DNA from: Methanomassiliicoccaceae archaeon
Lineage (GTDB): Archaea > Thermoplasmatota > Thermoplasmata > Methanomassiliicoccales > UBA472
Assembly (NCBI GenBank): GCA_016919565.1
Contig: JACXTO010000047.1
Coordinates: 1-14,884, forward strand
DNA length: 14,884 bases
Direction of reading: 5' to 3'
This document shows, piece by piece, positions 1 through 6,327 of this stretch. The notes below the pieces were generated by a model, which made no database searches, had not been told where the DNA came from, and saw nothing but the letters and a program-made list of their open reading frames with translations. A program made the position numbers and the translations under genes. Position 1 is the first letter of the stretch. Each line of letters starts with the position of its first letter.

Positions 1-68
1 GCCAGTTCCCGGACGTTCCGGTGATCGTGGTCTCCGTGGACCCGTGCGTCTGCTGCACGGACAGGTAA
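1..68 (+). CDS. Group 4 [NiFe] hydrogenase large subunit, C-terminal end (partial)
   Basis: Only the last 21 codons are present, entering from the left edge. They end in D-P-C-V-C-C-T-D-R and then TAA. This fits the L2 signature DPCxxCxx(H/R), whose two cysteines bind the NiFe centre in hydrogenase large subunits. Complex I NuoD/FpoD proteins lack these cysteines, so a true hydrogenase is indicated. The R ending and the ferredoxin gene starting 9 bp later point to group 4 energy-converting enzymes (EchE/CooH type) at the cytoplasmic membrane. Translation stops directly after the motif, so there is no C-terminal peptide for a maturation protease to remove. The rest of the operon lies outside the window, so the exact subgroup cannot be set. 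Confidence 0.8.
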   Translation, partial: QFPDVPVIVVSVDPCVCCTDR

Positions 69-77
69 GGTGAGGGA

Positions 78-470
78 ATGGGAATGCTAAGATCGACGTT
101 CAGGAACCTCTTCTCCCGTCCAAACACCCTAAGGTATCCTTCCGTTCCGGCGGACCTGCCGGAGAACAACCGCGGGAGGGTGGAATGGGACATGCAGAAA
201 TGCACCTGGTGTATGCTGTGCTACAAGAACTGCCCCACTCATGCCATCGCCACCGACAAGGCGGCCCAGACCCAATCGGTCACGCGCAACCGCTGCATCG
301 CCTGCGGCCGCTGCGTCGAGGTCTGTCCGACCCAGACGATTTACATGCGCGAGCAGTACTCCAAGCCAGCTGCCGAGCCGGAAATCCACGTGTACGCGGT
401 CGGCATGGAGCAATGGGGCTATAGGGTCGAGAAGCTGCCCATCAAGAGATACCGGACGGATGAGGGCTAG
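78..470 (+). CDS. echF: Ech-type hydrogenase ferredoxin subunit with two [4Fe-4S] clusters
   Basis: A 130-residue polyferredoxin subunit that would pass electrons between ferredoxin and the membrane hydrogenase. Two classic CxxCxxCxxxCP motifs are visible: C42, C45, C48, C52 and C73, C76, C79, C83, each set giving one 4Fe-4S cluster. The N-terminal basic and proline-rich stretch and the roughly 45-residue tail resemble EchF and the NuoI-like subunits of group 4 hydrogenases. An AAGGTGA site lies just before the start; a second ATG six bases downstream is an alternative start with better spacing. The gene follows the large subunit gene by 9 bp, so they are co-transcribed, and it appears to be the last gene of that operon because the next gene is convergent. 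The subunit letter depends on genes not seen here. Confidence 0.85.
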   Translation: MGMLRSTFRNLFSRPNTLRYPSVPADLPENNRGRVEWDMQKCTWCMLCYKNCPTHAIATDKAAQTQSVTRNRCIACGRCVEVCPTQTIYMREQYSKPAAEPEIHVYAVGMEQWGYRVEKLPIKRYRTDEG

Positions 471-934
471 GATCCCTCGTTCCTGCGCTTGGAGTAGTAG
501 TGCACCGTTCGGTCGTCCTTGTATCCGATTTCCTCGAAGAATCGCATAGATCCCGGATTATGGTCTTCGATCAGGCAGGCGAATACCTCCAGCCCTTTTC
601 TCTTGAAGCGTGCCTCGATCTCCAGAACCATTCTCGATCCCAGGCCGCCCCGCTGACGATCGGGCTCAATGGCCAAACGATTGATCCAGCCTTTGCGCCC
701 ATCGATTGTTCCGAGGATCGTGCCAACGACTCTTCCTCGTTCTTCGGCTACCAGGAAGATCGCCGACGGCCCCTCGATCTCCGCGGCGATTCGTTCCCTG
801 CTGTCCCGTCCATTGGGGCGGAAGGGGAGGAGGCATCTGCTCCATAGGGAGATGACCTGGTCATAATCAGCCATTCGAAAATCGCGCATCAGGACCTCGT
901 GTTCGGTCCCGTCCTTCTTATTGGCCTGCGTCAT
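467..934 (-). CDS. GNAT family N-acetyltransferase
   Basis: A 155-residue single-domain GNAT protein. It shows the N-terminal strand and helix (E13-VLMRDFRMADYDQV), the acetyl-CoA pyrophosphate loop QRGGLG at 94-99 after the strand INRLAIEP, and the closing N-PGSMRFFEEIGY segment at 126-138 that is typical of motif B. The acceptor substrate (a small molecule or a protein N-terminus) cannot be told. The ATG at 934 is preceded at about 29 bp by a TATA-like ATAAAA (plus-strand reading), which suits a leaderless transcript. A second start at 889 has a GAGGT site 4 bases upstream but would cut into the first strand. The stop codon shares the CTAG palindrome with the convergent ferredoxin gene. The 71 bp gap to the HNH gene upstream and the separate promoter suggest it is transcribed alone. 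Confidence 0.85.
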   Translation of the reverse strand: MTQANKKDGTEHEVLMRDFRMADYDQVISLWSRCLLPFRPNGRDSRERIAAEIEGPSAIFLVAEERGRVVGTILGTIDGRKGWINRLAIEPDRQRGGLGSRMVLEIEARFKRKGLEVFACLIEDHNPGSMRFFEEIGYKDDRTVHYYSKRRNEGS

Positions 935-960
935 CCAAGGGATAATCCTCACGCCGCATG

Positions 961-966
961 ATAAAA
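961..966 (-). promoter_or_regulatory. TATA-like box of the GNAT gene
   Basis: TTTTAT on the minus strand, centred about 29 bp before the ATG at 934, the distance expected when transcription starts at or next to the start codon. The assignment rests on position and AT content only. Confidence 0.4.
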
Positions 967-1005
967 CAGGTCGCTCTCTCGAAAGAATAGCGCGGAGCCT
1001 CCATT

Positions 1006-1668
1006 TCATTCCGAGGTCGAGAAATGATCGAGGTCGAGCTGTTTGCGCTTCGCCTCCACGACAGAAGCTTCGACGATGGCCTCGAACCACAGTTGCGCCA
1101 GGAGCTCGTTGGTATGGGCACGGTGGCACACCAGGCAGAGGGTCTTGAGGTTGGAAGGATGGTCACTTCCGCCACGCTCTCGGGGCACGATGTGATGCAC
1201 CTCGGTGAACCAGGTCGGGACACCTGCCAGGGGCTTGTTGCATTCTTGGCACTGGGACCCATCGCGAGCCAGGACACCTTGGCGAACCTCCTTCCATCCA
1301 AACGCCTTCAATGCCGGGGGCATGCTCTCATGGCTTAGATTCTCCCGACTGCCCTCATCGCTCCATCGCCCCTTCTCCTCAAGCGCCTTGCGGACCTCCT
1401 GCGAGATCAGGCAGCGTTTGAAGTCGAAGAGGGTGGGGTGTCGCTTTCCACACCGAACGCATCTACCTACATGGGAGGACCTTCCGCTCGCAACCTCCAG
1501 ACTGACCTTATGGTCCCATGCCCTGTGCTCGCAGTTCCTCTCGACGCCTGCGTCGCACATCCTGAGATCGGGCTCGCTGCCAAGTTCGCCTCCGACTATC
1601 CACGCATAATGCTCCCTTAGGCAAAGGGAGGCTCGGCGAGGGCGATCTTGAAAATGGCACCCGATCAT
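1006..1668 (-). CDS. HNH endonuclease domain protein with N-terminal zinc finger
   Basis: A 220-residue protein. The C-terminal half is an HNH nuclease: zinc pairs C140/C143 and C178/C181 bracket the motif E156-V-H-H159, N173 (PSNL) and H182 (VCHRAH), the usual ββα-metal layout of McrA-like HNH proteins that cut DNA. The N-terminal part carries a second cysteine/histidine group (C38, C46-x-H48, C70-x2-C73-G-K), probably a zinc ribbon used for binding. It stands alone, with no methyltransferase, intron or phage gene nearby, so defence, homing or repair roles are all possible. The ATG at 1668 has TTAATTTA about 28 bp upstream and no ribosome site, so a leaderless start is likely. An internal ATG at 1560 (MCDAGVERNCEH) would keep most of the finger and is an alternative. 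Confidence 0.75.
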   Translation of the reverse strand: MIGCHFQDRPRRASLCLREHYAWIVGGELGSEPDLRMCDAGVERNCEHRAWDHKVSLEVASGRSSHVGRCVRCGKRHPTLFDFKRCLISQEVRKALEEKGRWSDEGSRENLSHESMPPALKAFGWKEVRQGVLARDGSQCQECNKPLAGVPTWFTEVHHIVPRERGGSDHPSNLKTLCLVCHRAHTNELLAQLWFEAIVEASVVEAKRKQLDLDHFSTSE

Positions 1669-1691
1669 ACGCGTGATATCGGGGCATCTCC

Positions 1692-1699
1692 TAAATTAA
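1692..1699 (-). promoter_or_regulatory. TATA-like box of the HNH gene
   Basis: TTAATTTA on the minus strand, centred about 28 bp before the ATG at 1668. It is the only AT-rich patch in the 90 bp gap between the HNH and arsenate reductase genes. Confidence 0.45.
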
Positions 1700-1758
1700 C
1701 CGCTCGGGGCGGCTATCAAGGCAGTCATTTCCCCTTCGGCCGGCTGCCATTGGCCAGC

Positions 1759-2175
1759 TCAGACGTCGATGAAGGTCTTCTTAATCCAGGTAAGAATGTC
1801 GTCACGCATGTACCTCATCGCGCCCAAGCGTCCTTCTTCCGTTCGAACCGTTCCCTCTGGCTCGTTAACGCCATGGTGCAGATGCTCTCTAGCGTCGGGG
1901 AAGAAGGGGCAGAACTCCTCCTCATCCCCGCACAAAGTCACCGCATAATCGAAGAGCATGCCTGTGAACTCGTTGAGGTGCTTCGCCCGGTTCTTCGATA
2001 TGTCGATGCCCATTTCCTTCATCACGGCTATTGAGTATGGGCTCACTTCGGTGGGGCTGCTTCCCGCACTGCTCGCTTCCAGTCTGTCCCCGAACAGGCT
2101 GTTTGCCAGTGCTTCAGCCATTTGTGATCTGGCTCCGTTGTGAGAGCAGACGAACAGTAACTTCAGCTTTGTCAT
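1759..2175 (-). CDS. arsC: Arsenate reductase, thioredoxin-coupled type (LMW-PTP fold)
   Basis: A 138-residue cytoplasmic enzyme expected to reduce arsenate to arsenite. The P-loop is C10-SHNGAR-S, the CX5R loop of low-molecular-weight tyrosine phosphatases. C82 and C89 (TLC and FCP) fall at the positions of the redox cysteine relay in the Staphylococcus aureus pI258 enzyme (C10, C82, C89), so a thioredoxin-dependent mechanism is expected. Aligned without gaps to that enzyme, the general-acid Asp105 is Glu here (N104-E105-P106). The ATG at 2175 is chosen because AGGAGG lies 6 bases before it; the reading frame stays open further upstream but runs into the aldo/keto reductase gene. It starts 10 bp after that gene's stop, so the two form an operon. 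No arsenite pump or ArsR is seen. A plain phosphatase role remains possible but is less likely given the cysteine triad. Confidence 0.85.
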   Translation of the reverse strand: MTKLKLLFVCSHNGARSQMAEALANSLFGDRLEASSAGSSPTEVSPYSIAVMKEMGIDISKNRAKHLNEFTGMLFDYAVTLCGDEEEFCPFFPDAREHLHHGVNEPEGTVRTEEGRLGAMRYMRDDILTWIKKTFIDV

Positions 2176-2185
2176 TTCGTGCCTC

Positions 2186-3013
2186 CTAGGGTACCGACGA
2201 CGGGTCCCACGAGACCCTCCTCTCATTGTCGATGGAATCGATCTCCTTCATGTCAGGATCATCGATCTGGAAATCGAAGACATCAGCATTCTCCCTGATG
2301 CGCTCCTTGTGCGTCGACTTAGGGATCTCGACCAACCCATGCTGCAGCCCCCAGCGGATCATGATCTGCGTTGGGGTCTTGCCATAATGAGAACCGATCC
2401 GTTCCAGGATCGGAGAATCGAGCTTCCGAGCGCGGGCCAATGGACTATATGCCTCCAGCTGGATCCTCTCCTTCTTGCAGAACTCCAGCAGGTCATTTTG
2501 GAATAGCCAAGGATGGAATTCCACCTGGTTGACCGCCGGAACGACGTCCGCGTATCCAATCGTCTCCTTCAGGTGGGCTATCGTGTAGTTGCTCACCCCG
2601 ACCGCCCGGCATTTCCCGTCATGTAGCAGCTTCTCCATCGCCTTCCAGGTCTCCTTCCTCAATCCTCCACCCGGCCAGTGGATCAAGTACAGGTCGATAT
2701 AATCCAGGCCCAACGCTGCTTGGCTTCGCTGGAACGCCTTTAGGGTCCGATCATAACCGTGATCGTTGTTCCAGACCTTGGTGGTAATGAACAGTTCCTC
2801 CCGGTCCAGGCCGCTCTGCGCCACGGCGGCACCCACGTCGCTCTCATTCCCGTACATGCTCGCGGTGTCGATCAGGCGATATCCGGCGGCGATGGCATCC
2901 AGACAAGCGGTCTTGGCCTGGCCTCCTGATGACATCTGGTACACGCCAAGGCCGAGGACAGGCATCTCGACCCCATTGTTGAGCCTCACCCTGGTTTTGA
3001 TCGCGATCTGCAT
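2186..3013 (-). CDS. Aldo/keto reductase (NADPH-dependent)
   Basis: A 275-residue AKR with a single (β/α)8 barrel, full length for bacterial and archaeal AKR5-like enzymes. The catalytic tetrad is D49, Y54, K79 and H112. The cofactor motif IPKS at 230-233, followed by R238 and N242, is the usual NADP(H) phosphate clamp. It should reduce aldehydes or ketones in the cytosol; the physiological substrate cannot be told, though 2,5-diketogluconate reductase-like and methylglyoxal reductase activities are common in this group. The start has AGGAGG five bases upstream and a CTTATATG box at 3046-3053. It is the first gene of an operon with arsC, whose ribosome site overlaps this gene's stop codon. 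Co-expression suggests a stress or detoxification role. Confidence 0.9.
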   Translation of the reverse strand: MQIAIKTRVRLNNGVEMPVLGLGVYQMSSGGQAKTACLDAIAAGYRLIDTASMYGNESDVGAAVAQSGLDREELFITTKVWNNDHGYDRTLKAFQRSQAALGLDYIDLYLIHWPGGGLRKETWKAMEKLLHDGKCRAVGVSNYTIAHLKETIGYADVVPAVNQVEFHPWLFQNDLLEFCKKERIQLEAYSPLARARKLDSPILERIGSHYGKTPTQIMIRWGLQHGLVEIPKSTHKERIRENADVFDFQIDDPDMKEIDSIDNERRVSWDPSSVP

Positions 3014-3045
3014 TTCTTCCTCCTACGAATTATTCGCAGCTTTGG

Positions 3046-3053
3046 CATATAAG
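3046..3053 (-). promoter_or_regulatory. TATA-like box of the AKR-arsC operon
   Basis: CTTATATG on the minus strand, about 36 bp before the ATG. A transcript starting some 26 bp downstream would have a leader of about 10 bases that still contains the AGGAGG site next to the ATG. The rest of the 154 bp gap up to 3168 holds nothing else I can identify. Confidence 0.45.
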
Positions 3054-3167
3054 CTCGCGCACGAAACTGTATGAGATGCCCTTTCGAGATGTTCCGCTCA
3101 ATTGCTCGAAATGCGAGCGATATCGCTGGCTGCATTTATCGCCCGATCATACCTGCCCAACCCTTGG

Positions 3168-3695
3168 TCATTTGATCGATCCAGCACCCTGTTGTTCGAG
3201 CACCTGCTTGACCGCCAGATACAGTAAAAGCGTCCATGCGGTAATGAAGATGGTCAGAAGCACACCGACCGTCATCAGCATCCTAGCAACATCGTCCGTA
3301 AGCCAGATGAAAGCTGATTGCAGGGAAGGAGGGACCAAACGGGTGAAATCGAACGGGAAGACGCTCAGCAGGTAGACCATCGACGCAATGCTGAAGGTGG
3401 AATTGACGGCCTCCAATGGGCGGACCGCATTCCGCCTTCGAAGCACTAGGCGCAGGGCAGGAGGGAACAATCCTGCAATGGCCGCGCCAAAGAAGAAGAA
3501 AGCCTCCACACCTCCAAACTTGTCGGTGAAGAACCCACCTTTGGACACATAGATGTTGATGAAATAGGCGGTCAGTATCGCAATGGCGGCGATGGCGATG
3601 ACGTCCCCTATAAGGACCGCCGTCTTCAGTCGGTCCTTCACCGCCTCCTTCTTTGCCACGTTGTGTAGCCAAGGCACCATTGCCAAGTCGACCAT
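3168..3695 (-). CDS. Small four-helix membrane protein, function unknown
   Basis: A 175-residue protein I do not recognise. Four hydrophobic segments are visible at about 26-49, 63-84, 99-119 and 139-162. The second segment contains a run of four phenylalanines and a PPALRLVLRRR exit, so the positive charges put the loop after helix 2 in the cytoplasm. There is no signal peptide, cysteine motif or obvious ligand-binding pattern. The N-terminus (about 25 residues) is short and charged, consistent with a cytoplasmic start. The ATG at 3695 lies 25 bp after a TTAATAT box. It sits between the Lon-like protease gene (same strand, 120 bp upstream) and the AKR operon with its own apparent promoter, so no partner is implied. 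Confidence 0.7.
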   Translation of the reverse strand: MVDLAMVPWLHNVAKKEAVKDRLKTAVLIGDVIAIAAIAILTAYFINIYVSKGGFFTDKFGGVEAFFFFGAAIAGLFPPALRLVLRRRNAVRPLEAVNSTFSIASMVYLLSVFPFDFTRLVPPSLQSAFIWLTDDVARMLMTVGVLLTIFITAWTLLLYLAVKQVLEQQGAGSIK

Positions 3696-3716
3696 CGAAC
3701 CGCTATTTCGTCCCGG

Positions 3717-3723
3717 ATATTAA
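3717..3723 (-). promoter_or_regulatory. TATA-like box of the small membrane protein gene
   Basis: TTAATAT on the minus strand, centred 25 bp before the ATG at 3695. This matches the leaderless spacing seen for several other genes in the window. Confidence 0.45.
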
Positions 3724-3815
3724 GATTATTTCCTGGGAACCAGCAGCTTCTGCCATTGCCCTTTCTCGTCCGCTCGTTCCTCTCCCGGTTGAGGGTTGAA
3801 ATATCGATATCAGAG

Positions 3816-6197
3816 CTACACGCGATACTCCTTGACCTTCTCCGCCATTTCCGCCAGTCGTGCCTGGACCAGGAAGTTGATCGTCCCTTTGTCGAAGCTC
3901 CCGTCCGATTTGCGCTTCCCCGCTTTCATGCCAGTCAAGGTCTCGATGCCCTGCTCGATGCTCGCCACTGGATAGATATGGAACTTGCCTTCCCTCACGG
4001 CATCAACCACCTCTTCCTTGAGCATCAGGTTCTGAACGTTGCTTTGAGGCATCATCACGCCGTTCTTCCCATTGAGGCCGAGCAACTTGCAGACCTCGAA
4101 GTAACCCTCGATCTTCTCGTTGATCCCTCCGATGGCCTGCACCTCTCCCTTTTGATTCACAGAGCCAGTGACAGCGAGGTACTGCTTGATCGGCTTGTTC
4201 GCAAGCGCAGACAATATGGCATAGAGTTCGGTCGATGAGGCGGAATCGCCATCTACCCCCGAATAGTTCTGCTCGAAGACGAGCCTGGCCGTCAGGGAGA
4301 GCGGCTGGTCCCTGGCATACATCCCGTTCATGTAACCGCTCAGGATCATGACCCCCTTGGTGTGCGAGGGGCCGCTCATCTCCGCCTCTCGTTCAATGTT
4401 TACGACGCCGTCCATGCCTACGCCCACCGACGCGGTGATCCGGCTCGGCATGCCGAAGGCATAGTCCCCGGTCGACATCACGCTCAGCCCATTGACCTGG
4501 CCTGCCTTCTCTCCTGAGACATCAAGGATGACCAGGCCCTTGCCGATCGCCTCTTGGATCTTCTTCTGGATGATATTGGAGCGATAGACCTTCTCCTCCA
4601 ATGCCTGATTGATATGCTGCCTCTTGATCAGCTTGGCACGAGCGGTCTTCGCATAGAAGTTCGCCTCCCTGATCAGGTCGGCGATCTCCGAGAAAAGGGT
4701 CGACATCTTCGCCTTATCGTTTGCCAGGCGGGAGGAGTGCTCCACGACCGCCGATAGCGCACTAGGGGCGAGATGCAACAACTTCTCCTTCTGGCAGAGC
4801 GTGCAAACGAAATGTCCGTATTGGACGATGTTCGCCTCATTGCGTTCCATGCTGGTATCGAAGGCCCCCTTGACCTTGAACAGCTCTTTGAACTCCCGGT
4901 CGGCGTTGTAGAGGACCTCGTAGCTGTACGGATCGCCCAGGATGATCACCTTGGCATCGAACGGGATCGCCTCTGGCCGTAGGCTCTTGGTCATGATGTA
5001 CCCGAACTTCACCGCCGGGTCCTCGATCTCCAGCTTGCCGTTGGACAACGTTTGCTTGAGGCTTGGCCATGACAGGGGATCGCTGAACAGCCCCTCGACC
5101 GGGACAACGAGATAGCCCCCATTTGCCCGGTGCAACGCCCCCGCCCGGACCATGGTGTAATCGGTGTAGAGAGCCCCGAACCTTGCCTCCTTCTCCGTCG
5201 CCCCGAACAATCTGAAATAGGAGGGATTGGTCTCGATAACGACAGGTGCACCGACGGTCTTGGAATTGTCAACGATGAGGTTCACGGCATAGTTGTGAGC
5301 TGGACTATCTACCGTGATGGGGATGCCCATCGGTCCGGCCTGTTTCTGGTCCCCGGTCATTATGGCCGCGATGTTATCGAGGATGTTGGCCTGTACGTCT
5401 GCAAGGAACGCGATCACCTGCTCGAACGCGCCGAACTTTTCCCTCAGCAACGAGAGCCTGGGCTCAATGACGTACGTGGCCGCATCACGATTCAGCTTGT
5501 TCACTCGTTCCTCGGCCTCCCTGTCCAAATCTCTCATTTGGATGAGTCCCTTCTGAACCTCAGCCTGTAGCCCCTCCCGCTTGTCCTCGATCTTCTTCCG
5601 GTTCTTCGTCGGCATATTGGCCAATTGTTCCTCGGTGATCGGCTTCCCGTCCACAACCGGCACCAACAGCAGCCCGATCGGGGACTGGGTTATCTGGAAT
5701 CCAGCCTTCGAGGTCCTGCGGCTCATGTTCGCGACGAACTCCTTCCGCTTCTCGTCCAGACTGTGCAAGGCCGTGGTGCGCTGCTGCGAGTATTCGTTGC
5801 TCTCGAACGCTTCCCGAAGGCCCGTCGTCAGGCCAGAGACGAACTTCTCCATCTCCTTCTTCAGTTCCTCTCCCTTCCCGGCCGGTAGCCTCAAGGCCCG
5901 CGGGCTGGTGGGGTCCTTGAAGTTGTTCACATAGCACCAATCGTCCGGAGGTCCCCTCTCCTTGGCCAATTGCTCTATGAAGCTCACGATGGCGGTCTTG
6001 CGTCCCGTGCCTGGAAGACCGGCGACGAATATGTTGAATCCTGGATTCTGGATACGAAGGCCGAACTGCAGGGCTCGAACCGCCCGGTCCTGACCGATTA
6101 TCTCCATGAGGGGCGACAGCTCCTCCGATGACTTGCATTTGAACGTTCTCTCTGGGCAGATGTTGCGGCACTGCTCGGGCGTGAGTTCCTTGATCAT
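3816..6197 (-). CDS. Lon-like protease of the AAA_32/Lon S16 type
   Basis: A 793-residue protein with an N-terminal AAA+-like domain of the AAA_32 kind and a C-terminal Lon (S16) protease domain. The Walker A motif is GLPGTGRKT at 60-68. A long helical insert (about 105-270) separates it from the Walker B region. The catalytic dyad is S652 (DGDSAS) and K695 (GGINEK), 43 residues apart as in E. coli Lon S679/K722. A CxxC pair (C465, C468) lies after the AAA region. The Walker B strand reads YLVVPVEG, with no acidic residue at its expected end. No transmembrane helix is visible, unlike classical archaeal membrane LonB, so it is probably cytosolic and closer to YcbZ/LonC-like proteins. The start is taken as the ATG at 6197 with GAGGG upstream; the frame extends two codons further to a TTG at 6203. 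Confidence 0.85.
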   Translation of the reverse strand: MIKELTPEQCRNICPERTFKCKSSEELSPLMEIIGQDRAVRALQFGLRIQNPGFNIFVAGLPGTGRKTAIVSFIEQLAKERGPPDDWCYVNNFKDPTSPRALRLPAGKGEELKKEMEKFVSGLTTGLREAFESNEYSQQRTTALHSLDEKRKEFVANMSRRTSKAGFQITQSPIGLLLVPVVDGKPITEEQLANMPTKNRKKIEDKREGLQAEVQKGLIQMRDLDREAEERVNKLNRDAATYVIEPRLSLLREKFGAFEQVIAFLADVQANILDNIAAIMTGDQKQAGPMGIPITVDSPAHNYAVNLIVDNSKTVGAPVVIETNPSYFRLFGATEKEARFGALYTDYTMVRAGALHRANGGYLVVPVEGLFSDPLSWPSLKQTLSNGKLEIEDPAVKFGYIMTKSLRPEAIPFDAKVIILGDPYSYEVLYNADREFKELFKVKGAFDTSMERNEANIVQYGHFVCTLCQKEKLLHLAPSALSAVVEHSSRLANDKAKMSTLFSEIADLIREANFYAKTARAKLIKRQHINQALEEKVYRSNIIQKKIQEAIGKGLVILDVSGEKAGQVNGLSVMSTGDYAFGMPSRITASVGVGMDGVVNIEREAEMSGPSHTKGVMILSGYMNGMYARDQPLSLTARLVFEQNYSGVDGDSASSTELYAILSALANKPIKQYLAVTGSVNQKGEVQAIGGINEKIEGYFEVCKLLGLNGKNGVMMPQSNVQNLMLKEEVVDAVREGKFHIYPVASIEQGIETLTGMKAGKRKSDGSFDKGTINFLVQARLAEMAEKVKEYRV

Positions 6198-6238
6198 CAA
6201 CAATTCCCTCGCTGTCGAAGCATTGTACTGCCCCCCTT

Positions 6239-6244
6239 GTAAAA
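6239..6244 (-). promoter_or_regulatory. Possible TATA-like box of the Lon-like gene
   Basis: TTTTAC on the minus strand, about 44 bp before the ATG, which would give a leader of roughly 20 bases containing the GAGGG site. It lies in the 130 bp divergent gap shared with the winged-helix gene. Confidence 0.3.
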
Positions 6245-6296
6245 CCTACTGTTGGGCTCCAACAATTGTAAAGAGAGCGCCAGCCTCAGCAAGAAG

Positions 6297-6302
6297 TATT
6301 AT
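6297..6302 (+). promoter_or_regulatory. TATA-like box of the winged-helix protein gene
   Basis: TATTAT, centred about 28 bp before the ATG at 6328, which has no ribosome site. It supports that start over the open frame extending further upstream. Confidence 0.45.
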
Positions 6303-6327
6303 CCTCCCGAATGGCGATGAACCGGTA

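Noticed and set aside
935-1129. 65-residue N-terminal extension of the acetyltransferase
   Set aside because: The extension is antisense-like, overlaps the HNH gene and lacks GNAT character; a TATA-like box fits the ATG at 934.
2176-2226. Longer N-terminus for arsenate reductase
   Set aside because: The added residues (MRGGSRGTRRRYPRRHE) overlap the AKR gene and skip the AGGAGG site; family members begin a few residues before the P-loop.
3076-3200. Short cysteine/histidine-rich frame (CSKCERYRW, DHTC) on the plus strand
   Set aside because: It continues as an antisense shadow of the membrane protein gene, and has no promoter or ribosome site; the metal-like pattern is probably chance.
3816-6203. 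TTG at 6203 as start of the Lon-like protease
   Set aside because: An ATG lies two codons later with a better-placed GAGGG, so the TTG is unnecessary.
6106-6327. Open frame extending the winged-helix protein 74 residues upstream
   Set aside because: It is antisense to the beginning of the Lon-like gene and bypasses a TATA-like box placed correctly for the ATG at 6328.
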